In this document: positions 35,390 through 44,296 of the stretch, in pieces
Layout: each line of letters starts with the position of its first letter
Numbering within the stretch: position 1 is the stretch's first letter
Assembly: GCF_014635305.1 (NCBI RefSeq)
Contig: NZ_BMCS01000001.1
Span: 1,922,001 to 1,986,000 of the forward strand
Direction of reading: 5' to 3'
Length of the DNA stretch: 64,000 nucleotides
From: Williamsia phyllosphaerae
Lineage (GTDB): Bacteria; Actinomycetota; Actinomycetes; Mycobacteriales; Mycobacteriaceae
Notes under the pieces: model-generated
The model's input: the letters and a program-made list of their open reading frames with translations, nothing else
The model's database searches: none
What the model was told of the DNA's origin: nothing
Made by a program: the position numbers and the translations under genes

Positions 35390-36088
35390 ATGACCTCGAC
35401 CTCAGTGGGCCGCGCCGGCCTGGACAAGAAGCCGGCCGACGTCGCCGCCATGTTCGACGGCGTCGCGCGTCGCTACGACATCACCAACACGGTGCTCTCG
35501 TTCGGTCAGGATCGCGGTTGGCGGAAGGCCACTCGACGCGCGTTGGCGCTCGGACCGGACGACGTGGTGCTCGATCTGGCCGCCGGGACCGCGGTCTCGA
35601 CCGAGGAACTCGCGCAGTCGGGTGCGCACTGCATCGCCGCCGACTTCTCGTTGGGGATGCTCAAGGCCGGACACCGGCGGCCGGTGCCGAAGGTCGCCGC
35701 CGACGCGTTGACGCTGCCCTTCGCCGACGAGAGCTTCGACGCCGCGACCATCTCCTTCGGTCTGCGCAACGTCGCGAACGTCGACACCGCACTCGCCGAA
35801 CTGCAGCGGGTACTCAAACCGCATGGCCGACTGGTCATCTGCGAGTTCTCGACACCGGTGTTCGGACCGTTCCGCACGCTCTACATGGAGTACCTGATGA
35901 AGGCGCTGCCGCCGGTGGCCACACGCGTGGCCAGCAACCCCGAGGCGTACGTCTATCTCGCCGAGTCGATCCGGGCCTGGCCCGATCAGGCCGGTCTCGC
36001 CGAGCGCATCGCCGCCGCAGGATTCGGCAACGTCCGCTGGCGCAACCTCACCGGCGGTATCGCCGCGCTGCACTACGCCACCAAGTAG
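35390..36088 (+). CDS. menG: Demethylmenaquinone methyltransferase
   Basis: UbiE/MenG-type SAM methyltransferase of 232 aa that performs the C-methylation ending menaquinone synthesis. [32 protein letters not shown] (residues 22-53) and [20 protein letters not shown] (motif I, 59-78) are diagnostic, with [25 protein letters not shown] near 104. It follows mgtA as in mycobacteria and converges on menJ, with repeats in the gap. Confidence 0.95.
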   Translation: MTSTSVGRAGLDKKPADVAAMFDGVARRYDITNTVLSFGQDRGWRKATRRALALGPDDVVLDLAAGTAVSTEELAQSGAHCIAADFSLGMLKAGHRRPVPKVAADALTLPFADESFDAATISFGLRNVANVDTALAELQRVLKPHGRLVICEFSTPVFGPFRTLYMEYLMKALPPVATRVASNPEAYVYLAESIRAWPDQAGLAERIAAAGFGNVRWRNLTGGIAALHYATK

Positions 36089-36092
36089 CCCC

Positions 36093-36134
36093 CGCCAGTT
36101 GGGCAACAAAGTCCGCCAGTTGGGCAGATAAGCC
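36093..36134. repeat. 21-bp tandem repeat, forward pair, in a convergent gap
   Basis: Two units at 36093-36113 and 36114-36134 share the CGCCAGTTGGGCA core with the array at 30010. A degenerate third unit (CACTGAGTGGGCAT) follows to about 36150. Confidence 0.8.
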
Positions 36135-36170
36135 CACTGAGTGGGCATCGGGGTTCTCACCTGTCGAGCA

Positions 36171-36228
36171 GGTGCCCAATCGGTGGGTCTACGTGCCCAA
36201 CTGACGGGTCTACGTGCCCAACTGACGC
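36171..36228. repeat. 21-bp tandem repeat, inverted copies, in a convergent gap
   Basis: Units reading GTGCCCAACTGACG and GGTCTAC are the reverse complement of the pair at 36093-36134. Forward and inverted blocks together could fold into a long hairpin in transcripts from either strand, between menG and the convergent menJ. Confidence 0.8.
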
Positions 36229-36234
36229 CTGCGG

Positions 36235-37485
36235 TCAGACGAATGGCGGGCGGTGGTCCAGACGGACCGACGCCGATCCGGCCACCCGCCACGCGCGCGC
36301 GAGCAGATCGCCGTCCTCCGGGGTGATCAGGTTGCCCATCACCCGCACGACCATCGACATCAACGCTGCCGATCGGATCCCGGGGCGACCGAGCACCGGA
36401 ACCGCCTGCGGGAACGTCAGCACCCCGGCCAGTCGACGGGCCGCGGAGAACGCCGTCCCGTAGTGCTCGGTGAGAACGGCAGGCCACGCCGACGTGTGAT
36501 CGGTCTCATCGAGCCGTTCGACGGCCATCCGCCCGGTCTCCAGGGCGTAGTCGATGCCCTCGCCGTTGAGTGGGTTCACGCACGCGGCGGCATCGCCGAT
36601 GAGCATCCAGTTGCGCCCGGCGACCCCGGAGACCGCGCCACCCATGGGCAGCAGCGCCGAGGCGACCCGCATCGGACCGCCGGTGATCTGCCACCGCTCA
36701 CGTTGAGAACTGTTGTAGTGATCGACGATCGGGCGCAGAGCCATGTGGGCCGGCCGCTTGCCGGTGGCCAGCGCGCCCACGCCGATGTTGACCAGGCCGC
36801 TCTGCGCGCCGAGCGGGAACACCCAGCCGTATCCGGGAAGCAATTCGCCTGCGCCGTCGCGCAGTTCGAGGTCTGAGCCCATCCAGGTGGCGTCGGCGCG
36901 AGCCGATGTCGCATACGCGCGGGCGGCCACACCGTAGGCGGTGTCGCGGTGCCACTCCCGACCCAGTTCGCGCCCCAGGGGGGAACGCACCCCGTCGGCG
37001 ATGATCAGTTGGCGCACACGGATCTCGGAACGGCCCTGCGCACCCTCGACGACCACGGAATGCACAGCGCCATCGCGCATCTCGACACCGACCGCCTTGG
37101 TGCCCTGAACCATCGCGGCACCGCGATCGAGTGCGACGTGCCGGATGCGGTCATCGAGTTCGGTGCGTGCCACCGCGCTGCCGTACTCCGGGAATCGGCC
37201 TGAGGGCCAACGGATCTCCTGGGAAGCTCCCCATCCGCGCATGGACAACCCGACGATCCGGGGACGCGTCGAGAGGAACTCGCCCAGCCCGAGGTGGTCC
37301 ATCTCGGCCACCGCACGCGGCGTGAGACCGTCGCCGCAGGTCTTGTCGCGGGGGAACACCGCGTCGTCGAGCAGGACCACCTCGCGGCCAGCCGACGCCG
37401 CGTGTGCGGCCGCGGCCGATCCGCCCGGACCCGCGCCCACGACGAGCACATCGGCGTGGGTGGGGACAGAACGGTCGGAGGTCAC
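36235..37485 (-). CDS. menJ: Menaquinone reductase (geranylgeranyl-reductase family)
   Basis: FAD-dependent reductase of 416 aa: the dinucleotide motif DVLVVGAGPGGSAAAAHAASAGREVVLLD (residues 12-40), DKTCGDGLTPRAV near 47, LIIADGVRSPLGRELG near 158, and WMLIGDAAACVNPLNGEGIDYALETGRMA near 295-323. It corresponds to Rv0561c/MenJ, which saturates one isoprene unit of MK-9. GTG 37485 is chosen; the frame continues to 37515. Its product fits the MK-9(H2) typical of Gordonia. Confidence 0.88.
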   Translation of the reverse strand: MTSDRSVPTHADVLVVGAGPGGSAAAAHAASAGREVVLLDDAVFPRDKTCGDGLTPRAVAEMDHLGLGEFLSTRPRIVGLSMRGWGASQEIRWPSGRFPEYGSAVARTELDDRIRHVALDRGAAMVQGTKAVGVEMRDGAVHSVVVEGAQGRSEIRVRQLIIADGVRSPLGRELGREWHRDTAYGVAARAYATSARADATWMGSDLELRDGAGELLPGYGWVFPLGAQSGLVNIGVGALATGKRPAHMALRPIVDHYNSSQRERWQITGGPMRVASALLPMGGAVSGVAGRNWMLIGDAAACVNPLNGEGIDYALETGRMAVERLDETDHTSAWPAVLTEHYGTAFSAARRLAGVLTFPQAVPVLGRPGIRSAALMSMVVRVMGNLITPEDGDLLARAWRVAGSASVRLDHRPPFV

Positions 37486-37491
37486 AGGACC

Positions 37492-37497
37492 ATTATC
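37492..37497 (-). promoter_or_regulatory. -10 element GATAAT of menJ (leaderless type)
   Basis: On the reverse strand GATAAT, one mismatch from consensus, ends 6 nt before GTG 37485, supporting that start. Confidence 0.5.
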
Positions 37498-37602
37498 GCC
37501 GAACACCGAGGGCAACGATTACGCTCGGTCGTAGTGGGGCCTCCGGCCCCGATGCGTGATCCGAATGAGAGTTGCCGCCGCGGACGCGACGGCAGCGAGT
37601 AG

Positions 37603-38637
37603 ATGGAGTGGTTGGAAACCGTGAAGACCACGTTCATGGGCATCGACATGGGCTCGGACGAGTTCTCGTCCGGCATCGGTGAGTCGCTGGCCAAGGTCGA
37701 GGAGCTACTGCTCGCCGAGCTGTCGTCGGGTGAGGACTTCCTCACCGAGGCGGCCACCCATCTCGCGAAGGCGGGCGGCAAGCGTTTCCGGCCGGTGTTC
37801 GCCCTGCTCTCGTCGCAGTTCGGCCCGAACCCGCACGCCTCCGAGGTCATCACCGCGTCGACCGTCGTCGAGCTGATCCACCTCGCCACGCTTTACCACG
37901 ACGACGTCATGGACGAGGCAGAGCTGCGCCGCGGTGCGGTCAGCGCCAACGCACGGTGGAGCAACAGCGTCGCCATCCTGGCCGGCGACTTCCTCTTCGC
38001 CCGCGCCTCACGGCTGGTCTCGACCCTGGGTCCCGAATCGGTGCTGATCATCGCCGACACGTTCGCCGAGCTGGTCACCGGGCAGATGCGCGAGACCATC
38101 GGCAACCCGTCGGGCACCGACCCGGTGGACCACTACCTGCGCGTGGTCTGGGAGAAGACGGCGTCCCTGATCGCCGCGGCCGGCCGTTTCGGCGGCATGA
38201 CCTCGGGCGCGACCGACGACGACATCGAACGGCTCTCCCGTCTCGGCGACGCCATCGGTACCGCCTTCCAGGTGTCCGACGACATCATCGACATCAGCTC
38301 CCAGCCCGGCGACTCGGGCAAGAACCCGGGCACCGACCTACGCGAGGGTGTGCACACGCTGCCGGTCCTCTACGCGCTCACCGAACAGGGCCCCGACGCC
38401 GATCGCCTGCGCGAGCTGCTGCTGTCGGCCTCCGGCGAGCGTCTGCCGCTCACCGACGATGCCGAGGTCGCCGAGGCACTCGGCCTGCTCAATGCGTCGG
38501 CCGGGATGGTGCGCGCCCGCGAGACGCTGGCCGGTTACGCCGAGCGGGCCTACTCCGAGCTCGCGCAACTGCCCGACAACGAGGCCAAGAAGGCGCTGAC
38601 GTCGCTGGTGAGTTACACCGTCGAGCGGATCGGCTGA
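37603..38637 (+). CDS. grcC1: Long-chain polyprenyl diphosphate synthase
   Basis: Trans-isoprenyl synthase of 344 aa. [16 protein letters not shown] (residues 58-73) is the conserved start; the first Asp-rich motif is DDVMDE near 103 and the second DDIID near 229. Small residues (Ala, Thr) at positions -5 and -4 before the first motif fit a long-chain product. It is divergent from menJ and matches the Rv0562 position, so it probably makes the C45 side chain for menaquinone. GTG 37621 is an alternative start. Confidence 0.9.
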   Translation: MEWLETVKTTFMGIDMGSDEFSSGIGESLAKVEELLLAELSSGEDFLTEAATHLAKAGGKRFRPVFALLSSQFGPNPHASEVITASTVVELIHLATLYHDDVMDEAELRRGAVSANARWSNSVAILAGDFLFARASRLVSTLGPESVLIIADTFAELVTGQMRETIGNPSGTDPVDHYLRVVWEKTASLIAAAGRFGGMTSGATDDDIERLSRLGDAIGTAFQVSDDIIDISSQPGDSGKNPGTDLREGVHTLPVLYALTEQGPDADRLRELLLSASGERLPLTDDAEVAEALGLLNASAGMVRARETLAGYAERAYSELAQLPDNEAKKALTSLVSYTVERIG

Positions 38638-38743
38638 GCACGCTCGTCCATGGGCGGGAGGAAACTTTGCCGCCCGGTCGCTCGTTGGGAGGGCGGAGAC
38701 ACGGAGATCTCCGTTGTCATCGAGCACCGAGGAGAGCGACCGC

Positions 38744-39610
38744 ATGCACGGCCACGCGAATGGACTGAAGACCGTACTGCTGCTCGGCTTCATGTCGGCG
38801 ATCATCGTCGGCATCGGTGCCGCCTTCCGCAGCCCTGCGATCCTGCTCGTCGCGGTGGTCTTCGCGGTCGGCATGAACGCATACGTGTACTTCAACAGCG
38901 CGAAGATGGCACTCAAGGCGATGCACGCGCAGCCGGTCACCGAGGTGCAGGCGCCGATGATCTACCGCATCGTCCGCGAGCTCGCGACCAACGCCCGCCA
39001 GCCCATGCCCGCGCTGTACATCAGCCCCACCGAGGCGCCCAATGCCTTTGCCACCGGCCGCAATCCGAAGAATGCGGCGGTGTGCTGCACGCAGGGCATC
39101 CTGCAGATCCTCGACGAGCGCGAGCTGCGCGCGGTGCTCGGCCACGAGCTGAGCCACGTCTACAACCGCGACATCCTGATCTCCTCGATCGCCGGTGCGA
39201 TGGCGGCGGTGGTCACCGGCCTCGCGAACTTCGCGATGTTCGCCGGGATGTTCGGTGGCAACCGTTCCGGTGGCGCCAATCCCTTTGCGCTGATCCTGAT
39301 CTCGCTGCTCGGGCCGATCGCGGCAACCGTCGTCAAGCTTGCGGTGTCGCGGTCGCGGGAGTACCAGGCCGACGCATCGGGTGCGGAGCTGACCGGTGAC
39401 CCCTTGGCGCTGGCGTCCGCGCTGCGCAAGATCTCCGGCGGGGTCGAGGCCAAGCCGCTGCCCCCGCAGACCGATCTGGCCGCGCAGTCGCACCTGATGA
39501 TCGCGAACCCGTTCCGCGGCGGCGAGCGCATCGGCCGGATGTTCGCCACGCATCCGCCGATGGAGGACCGCATCGCCCGCCTCGAGGCGATGGCGCGCGG
39601 ACCCCGCTGA
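38744..39610 (+). CDS. htpX: Membrane zinc metalloprotease HtpX
   Basis: A 288-aa M48 protease with membrane helices at the N-terminus (residues about 9-26 and 31-50) and two further ones after the active site. The HELSH zinc site lies near residue 132, with the third ligand Glu in [15 protein letters not shown] near 208. It degrades misfolded membrane proteins. ATG 38744 has GAGGAG 9 nt upstream; an in-frame start at 38714 would add ten residues. Its place after the polyprenyl synthase is conserved with Rv0562-Rv0563. Confidence 0.95.
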   Translation: MHGHANGLKTVLLLGFMSAIIVGIGAAFRSPAILLVAVVFAVGMNAYVYFNSAKMALKAMHAQPVTEVQAPMIYRIVRELATNARQPMPALYISPTEAPNAFATGRNPKNAAVCCTQGILQILDERELRAVLGHELSHVYNRDILISSIAGAMAAVVTGLANFAMFAGMFGGNRSGGANPFALILISLLGPIAATVVKLAVSRSREYQADASGAELTGDPLALASALRKISGGVEAKPLPPQTDLAAQSHLMIANPFRGGERIGRMFATHPPMEDRIARLEAMARGPR

Positions 39611-39614
39611 GTCG

Positions 39615-40106
39615 CTACCGGTAGTTCACGAACTGCAGGGCGATCTCGAAGTCCTTGCCCTTGAGGAGCGCGATGATCTCCTGGAGGTCGTCGCGCTTCT
39701 TGCTCGACACCCGCAGTTCGTCACCCTGGATGAGCGCCTTGACGCCCTTGGGGCCCTCGTCGCGGATGGCCTTGGTGATCTTCTTGGCCTTCTCCGAGTC
39801 GATGCCCTGGACCAGCGTCCCGGACAGGCGGTAGCCCTTGCCCGATGACGCGGGCTCGCCGGCGTCGAACGCCTTGAGCGAGATGTCGCGACGGATGAGC
39901 TTCTCCTTGAACACCTCGAGAGCCGCCTCGGTCCGTTCCTCGGTGTCGGAGGTGATCACGATGGTCTCGTCGCCGGACCAGTCGATCTTGGTGTTGGTGC
40001 CCCGGAAGTCGTAGCGCTGCGAGAGTTCCTTCGCGGCCTGGTTCAGAGCGTTGTCGACCTCTTGTCGATCGATCTTGCTGACCACGTCGAATGATGAATC
40101 TGCCAT
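39615..40106 (-). CDS. yajQ: YajQ family nucleotide-binding protein
   Basis: A 163-aa protein beginning [24 protein letters not shown], with [11 protein letters not shown] near 32 and two ferredoxin-like halves ending IALQFVNYR. YajQ-family proteins bind nucleotides, and in some bacteria cyclic di-GMP; the role in Actinobacteria is not known. It converges on htpX with a 4-bp gap. Confidence 0.95.
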   Translation of the reverse strand: MADSSFDVVSKIDRQEVDNALNQAAKELSQRYDFRGTNTKIDWSGDETIVITSDTEERTEAALEVFKEKLIRRDISLKAFDAGEPASSGKGYRLSGTLVQGIDSEKAKKITKAIRDEGPKGVKALIQGDELRVSSKKRDDLQEIIALLKGKDFEIALQFVNYR

Positions 40107-40112
40107 GCGCTC

Positions 40113-40118
40113 AGGGTA
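40113..40118 (-). promoter_or_regulatory. -10 element TACCCT of yajQ (leaderless type)
   Basis: On the reverse strand TACCCT ends 6 nt before ATG 40106. Confidence 0.45.
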
Positions 40119-40142
40119 GCGACGTGGGTTCACGGCGGTGGC

Positions 40143-40210
40143 GTTCGCACCGTCGAGGGTCATTCGCGCCGCGCATGCAGGGTGCGAACGACCCGCAGCG
40201 ATGCGAATGC
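40143..40210. repeat. TTCGCA/TGCGAA repeat cluster, left copy
   Basis: Contains GTTCGCACCGT (40143-40153), GGTGCGAACG near 40181 and GCGATGCGAATGC (40198-40210). The same words recur on the other side of the AbiEi/DUF559-like gene (41238-41310). Confidence 0.7.
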
Positions 40211-40304
40211 GGAGGGCTGGGGATACGAGGCCAGCTGGGGACAACCGGTCCCGAAGCCCGAATGCTGCAGCTGAGCGCATCCGTCTCGACGCCATGGTGG
40301 ACCG

Positions 40305-41234
40305 ATGACGCTCCCCGCACCCGTGACGGCGACGACACGACGACGCCTCGTCGAGGCCGGGATGACGCGCACCGCGATCGAGGGGGCGATCCGGTCGCGG
40401 GAACTGGTGTCGCTCGCCCCGGGCTACTACCTGCCTGCCGGGGAGATGGGGGTCTTCCCGGAGAACCAGCACCTGGCGCTGGCACGGGCGGTGATCGCGG
40501 ATCGCGGCGGACACGACGCGCTGGCGCGGGTCAGCGCGGCGGTCAACCTCGACCTGCCGGTGGGAGGTGCTGCGCTGTCGCGCGTCCATCTCGTTAGGCC
40601 GGGTGGGACGGGCTCCGGGTCGAGGACGACCGCTGTGACGGTGGTGCACCGGAACATCGCCGAGGAGGACGTGATCGTGGTCCGTGGAGTGAGGTCGACA
40701 TCGGTCGCCCGAACCGTTGTCGACCTCGCGCGCTCGGAGTCCGTCCGTACCGCGACCGTCACGGCCGACGCCGCTCTGCACCGGAAACTCTGTGATGTCG
40801 AGGATCTGCGAAGCGTGCTGAGCGGTATGGGCGCGGTCGACGGTTGTGCGCGAGCGCGCAGACTGATCGCGGGTGTCGACGGTCGTGCAGAGAGCCCGTT
40901 GGAATCCATCAGCCGTCTGGCGATCGTCGGGTCGTCACTGCCGACACCGGACCTACAACGCGAGATCTTCGACGACAGCGGCCGCCTCATCGCCCGTGTG
41001 GACTTCTTCTGGGAGGAGTTCGGCGTGGTGGGGGAGTGCGACGGCATGGGTAAGTACTTCGGTCAGTACTCCGACAAGAGCCTCCGCGAGGTTCTCGACG
41101 AGGAGAAGTTTCGGGCGCAGGAACTCCAGGACTTGGGCTACGTTGTCGTCCGATGGACCTGGCAGGAACTGCTCCACCGGCCGGACGTGGTCATCGAACG
41201 GATACGCCGAGCGATCGAGCGGGCGCGGAATTGA
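40305..41234 (+). CDS. AbiEi-like winged-helix protein with DUF559/restriction-endonuclease-like domain
   Basis: A 309-aa protein. The N-terminus (residues 10-45, [29 protein letters not shown]) matches the AbiEi antitoxin-like winged helix; the middle carries [17 protein letters not shown]. The C-terminus (196-300) looks like a Vsr/DUF559 endonuclease fold, with Glu196, Asp233 in ARVDFFW, Glu244 in GECDG and Lys250. No toxin partner lies beside it. Such proteins are common, poorly understood accessory genes in Actinobacteria, possibly in genome defence. It is flanked by related repeats on both sides. Confidence 0.78.
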   Translation: MTLPAPVTATTRRRLVEAGMTRTAIEGAIRSRELVSLAPGYYLPAGEMGVFPENQHLALARAVIADRGGHDALARVSAAVNLDLPVGGAALSRVHLVRPGGTGSGSRTTAVTVVHRNIAEEDVIVVRGVRSTSVARTVVDLARSESVRTATVTADAALHRKLCDVEDLRSVLSGMGAVDGCARARRLIAGVDGRAESPLESISRLAIVGSSLPTPDLQREIFDDSGRLIARVDFFWEEFGVVGECDGMGKYFGQYSDKSLREVLDEEKFRAQELQDLGYVVVRWTWQELLHRPDVVIERIRRAIERARN

Positions 41235-41237
41235 TTG

Positions 41238-41310
41238 GTTCGCAACAGCGAGTGCCGTTCGCACCGTGCGTCGGCGATGCGAACGGCCACCAACGATGCG
41301 AACGCCCGTC
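41238..41310. repeat. TTCGCA/TGCGAA repeat cluster, right copy
   Basis: Contains GGTTCGCAACAG (from 41238), GTTCGCACCGT (41257-41267), GCGATGCGAACGGCC (from 41274) and ACGATGCGAACGCCC (from 41293). The elements match the left cluster at 40143-40210. Confidence 0.7.
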
Positions 41311-41410
41311 GGCGCGGGCGCCACGACATGCGGTTTTCGCAACTGGGGGCACCGCGTTGTAGTCTTCTCGGCGTTGCCTCCGCGGTGTTTCACGGCGGAG
41401 AACGCAGCGC

Positions 41411-41494
41411 GGCACGTTGCCCGAGCGGCCAATGGGAGCGGACTGTAAATCCGTCGCGCAAGCTACGTAGGTTCGAATCCTACACGTGCCACCA
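41411..41494 (+). tRNA. tyrT: tRNA-Tyr (GTA)
   Basis: Class II tRNA with a long variable arm. Acceptor GGCACGT (41411-41417) pairs with ACGTGCC (41484-41490); the anticodon GTA is at 41445-41447; the T-loop is GGTTCGAATCC. The CCA end is encoded (41492-41494). Confidence 0.95.
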
Positions 41495-41659
41495 CCTCAC
41501 CTGGGATCCTCGAATTCACCTTCGAATCCCTTGTGAGCTGCCTGAATACAGAGGTGAGCATCGTCTCGACGGCGCCGGATCCCAGCGATTTGGCGACTGC
41601 GCGGGCGGCTGTGTAACCTCGTTAAGGCTCTCGGGGCGTCGCAAGATGCCCTGGGTCCC

Positions 41660-41732
41660 GCCCCCTTAGCTCAGTCGGTAGAGCGTTTCCATGGTAAGGA
41701 AAAGGTCAACGGTTCGATTCCGTTAGGGGGCT
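41660..41732 (+). tRNA. thrT: tRNA-Thr (GGT)
   Basis: Acceptor GCCCCCT (41660-41666) pairs with AGGGGGC (41725-41731). The anticodon GGT is at 41693-41695, position 34-36 of a 73-nt cloverleaf, with GGTTCGATTCC as T-arm. CCA is not encoded. Confidence 0.95.
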
Positions 41733-41770
41733 CGCTGGACTCCCAGACCGTCGCCGGCCTGGGCGGCCAT

Positions 41771-41844
<74 letters not shown>

Positions 41845-41940
41845 CAGCGAGACAACGCTGCACACGGCGACGACGCGCGGTGACCTCCGCGCACCGGCGC
41901 GTGTGCAGTACCCGAGATCGACCCACCGAAAGGCAGCCCC

Positions 41941-42108
41941 GTGGCCTCCTCAACAGACGTGCGGCCCAAGATCACCTTGGCCTGCGAGGTTTGCAAACAC
42001 CGCAACTACATCACCAAGAAGAACCGCCGCAACGATCCCGATCGCCTCGAGATCAAGAAGTTCTGCTCGAACTGCGGCAAGCACCAGAGCCACAAAGAGT
42101 CACGCTGA
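41941..42108 (+). CDS. rpmG: 50S ribosomal protein L33
   Basis: A 55-aa protein from GTG 41941: [20 protein letters not shown] and onwards, with two Cys pairs (CEVC and CSNC) forming the zinc ribbon and HQSHKESR at the end. AAAGG lies about 10 nt upstream. Cys-containing L33 is the zinc-dependent paralogue type. Its place between tRNA-Met and the dehydratase gene matches rpmG2-hadA in mycobacteria. Confidence 0.95.
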   Translation: MASSTDVRPKITLACEVCKHRNYITKKNRRNDPDRLEIKKFCSNCGKHQSHKESR

Positions 42109-42342
42109 CCATCTCGCCCCGACGATGAGACATCGCCGGGGCGTCGTGGCGTCTGGGGTGACCACGCCACGACTGGTAGCGTCTCGCGAGCAACACAACG
42201 ATCTCCCAGTCTTGCGACGGTTCGATATCGATCGCGTCGAGCCTGGTCAAGACGGTCGAGTGCTCCGGCCCGACAGCCCGTCCGCGGATGTCGCCCGTGA
42301 TGACCCGGCCGCCCACCGACGACCACCGAAGGGTCAGGTTTT

Positions 42343-43437
42343 GTGACCAACGTGAGTGAATCCTCGATCCCGTCCGTCGAAGAGCGCCTGGCGATCATGG
42401 CCAACCAGACCAGCCTCTCCCCGGAGGAGATCGCCGAGCGGACCACCGCGCAGGTCGGTTTTCACTACACGGTCGAGGACTACTACGAGGTCGGTCGCGA
42501 GAAGGTCCGCGAGTACGCCCGCGCCGTCCAGGACGGCAACCCTGTCCACTGGAACGAGGCCGCGGCGACCGCGAACGGACACAGGGGTCTGATCGCACCG
42601 CTGTCGTTCGTCGCCATCCCCGGGATGATCGCCCAGCGCCGTCTCTTCGAGGAGATGGTGGAGGGCTGGGATCTGTGGAAGATGCTGCAGACCGACCAGC
42701 GTCTGGTGTTCCACAAGCCCGTCGAGGTCGGTGACCGGCTCATCTGCGTCGTCTCGCTCGACTCGTACCGCCAGATGGGTGGCGCGGACGTGCTCGTGAC
42801 CAAGAACCAGATCCACAACCAGCACGACGTCCCCGTGATGACCACCTGGACGACGCTGGTCGCCCGCGCGGGCGAGTCACCGGCGCCGTCGTTCATGCAG
42901 ACCGTCGCCCACACGATGTTGGTCGAGGGCGCGACGTACGACAACGGTCAGACGATCCCCGATCACAGCGGTTTCTTCACCGAGCCCGATCCGGCGGCCG
43001 ACCCCAAGCCCTACGGCGCCATCGACTTCGACACCCTCACCGTGGGCCAGGAACTCGAGCCCCGCACGGTGAAGCTGACCCGCGGCAATCTCATCAACTA
43101 CGCCGGTGTGGCCGGCGACCCCAACCCGATCCACTTCAGCGACGAGATCGCCGACATCGTGGGTCTCGACACCGTCGTCGCCCACGGGATGCAGACCATG
43201 GGCATCAGCGCCGGCTACGTCACCGACTTCGTCGGCGACCCGGGTGCGGTCTACGAGTACAACGTGCGCTTCACCGCGCCGGTGTACGTCCCGCGTGACG
43301 GGTACGGAGAGATGGACCTGACCGCCAAGGTCAAGTCGCTGGACCCGGAGACCCGGCGCGGACAGATCGCGCTGACCGCCAAGTCCAACGGCAAGAAGAT
43401 CTTCGGTCGAGCCGTCGCCAGCGTCCAGTTCAACTGA
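42343..43437 (+). CDS. Fused (3R)-hydroxyacyl-ACP dehydratase HadA-HadB
   Basis: A 364-aa fusion of two MaoC/hotdog subunits that are separate genes (hadA, hadB) in mycobacteria. The HadA-like half (about 1-195) carries NPVHWNEAAATANGHRGLIAPLSF near 66. The HadB-like half (about 222-364) has the catalytic hydratase 2 motif YAGVAGDPNPIHFSDEIA with Asp259 and His264, then AHGMQTMG. The complex dehydrates FAS-II intermediates on the way to mycolic-type acids. No hadC follows; tRNA-Trp comes next. GTG 42343 is used; GTG 42352 is possible. Confidence 0.9.
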   Translation: MTNVSESSIPSVEERLAIMANQTSLSPEEIAERTTAQVGFHYTVEDYYEVGREKVREYARAVQDGNPVHWNEAAATANGHRGLIAPLSFVAIPGMIAQRRLFEEMVEGWDLWKMLQTDQRLVFHKPVEVGDRLICVVSLDSYRQMGGADVLVTKNQIHNQHDVPVMTTWTTLVARAGESPAPSFMQTVAHTMLVEGATYDNGQTIPDHSGFFTEPDPAADPKPYGAIDFDTLTVGQELEPRTVKLTRGNLINYAGVAGDPNPIHFSDEIADIVGLDTVVAHGMQTMGISAGYVTDFVGDPGAVYEYNVRFTAPVYVPRDGYGEMDLTAKVKSLDPETRRGQIALTAKSNGKKIFGRAVASVQFN

Positions 43438-43496
43438 GACGATCCCGCTCGGCCGGCATCGGACCGGCCCGTCTCGAGGCCCCCGACGTGGGCAAA

Positions 43497-43527
43497 TTGG
43501 AGTTCGCGCACACGGGTGTCGTACACT
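43497..43527 (+). promoter_or_regulatory. Promoter candidate for tRNA-Trp-secE-nusG
   Basis: TTGGAG (43497-43502) and TACACT (43522-43527) are separated by 19 nt. It lies in the 251-bp gap between the HadAB gene and tRNA-Trp. Confidence 0.45.
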
Positions 43528-43552
43528 GAAGCGTCTGAGGTTACTCACGCTG

Positions 43553-43590
43553 CGCGCTGCCCTTCAGGGCGGCGCGTTGGTTTTGTGTAG
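43553..43590 (+). terminator. Terminator-like hairpin upstream of tRNA-Trp
   Basis: A 10-bp stem CGCGCTGCCC (43553-43562) with GGGCGGCGCG (43567-43576), a TTCA loop and one G-U pair, is followed by TTGGTTTTGTG. It lies downstream of the promoter candidate at 43497-43527, so it may end HadAB transcripts or attenuate the tRNA-Trp-secE-nusG unit. Confidence 0.6.
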
Positions 43591-43688
43591 TGCTGATGTG
43601 GGTAACAGCAGATGGACCGGCCGAGAGCCGTGGGACGATGGTTCCACGACGTGGTCGTGTCCAGGAGGATCGGTGTGAGCCGATCCAA

Positions 43689-43761
<73 letters not shown>

Positions 43762-43791
43762 CCCAAAGATGTGCGACGAGAGGATGAAGTG

Positions 43792-44220
43792 GTGAGCAAG
43801 CGCGACAGAGCTGCACGCGCCAAGGGAACCCCCGAGGCCGAAACCACCGATGGCGTCACAGACGCCGCCGACGTCCTCACCGACGAGACCACGGCCCGGC
43901 CGACGGGCAAGCGCTCGTCGACTCCCCGTGGCAAGCGGTCCACCGCGCCGGACAGCGAGGCGGAGACCGCCTCGAGCGTCGCACTCAAGGAGCGTTCATC
44001 GCGCTCGTCGACCGCGACGGATCAGAGCCGCAACCCGTTCATCCGGTTGTGGATCTTCCTGAAGCAGGTCGTCGGCGAGCTCAAGAAGGTCATCTGGCCG
44101 AGCCGGTCGGAGATGGTCCGCTACACGATCATCGTGCTGATCTTCGTGATCGTCATGACGGCGTTCATCTCGGGCATCGACCTGGGCTTCGCGAAAGCCG
44201 TCCTCTGGTTGTTCGGCTGA
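43792..44220 (+). CDS. secE: Preprotein translocase subunit SecE
   Basis: A 142-aa protein with a long Ser/Thr-rich, highly charged N-terminal extension of about 75 residues, as in other Mycobacteriales. The conserved SecE core follows: FLKQVVGELKKVIWPSRSEMVRYTIIVLIFVIVMTAFISGID near 90-130, with one membrane helix. It is the small essential subunit of SecYEG. GTG 43792 has AGAGG 8 nt upstream; GTG 43789 directly before it is an alternative. Confidence 0.93.
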   Translation: MSKRDRAARAKGTPEAETTDGVTDAADVLTDETTARPTGKRSSTPRGKRSTAPDSEAETASSVALKERSSRSSTATDQSRNPFIRLWIFLKQVVGELKKVIWPSRSEMVRYTIIVLIFVIVMTAFISGIDLGFAKAVLWLFG

Positions 44221-44296
44221 GCCGGACGACCACACACTCACCCGCGCACCGCGCCGGGTGCGAGCACGACCGTATTGAAAGGGAGCGTGGGCTGCA

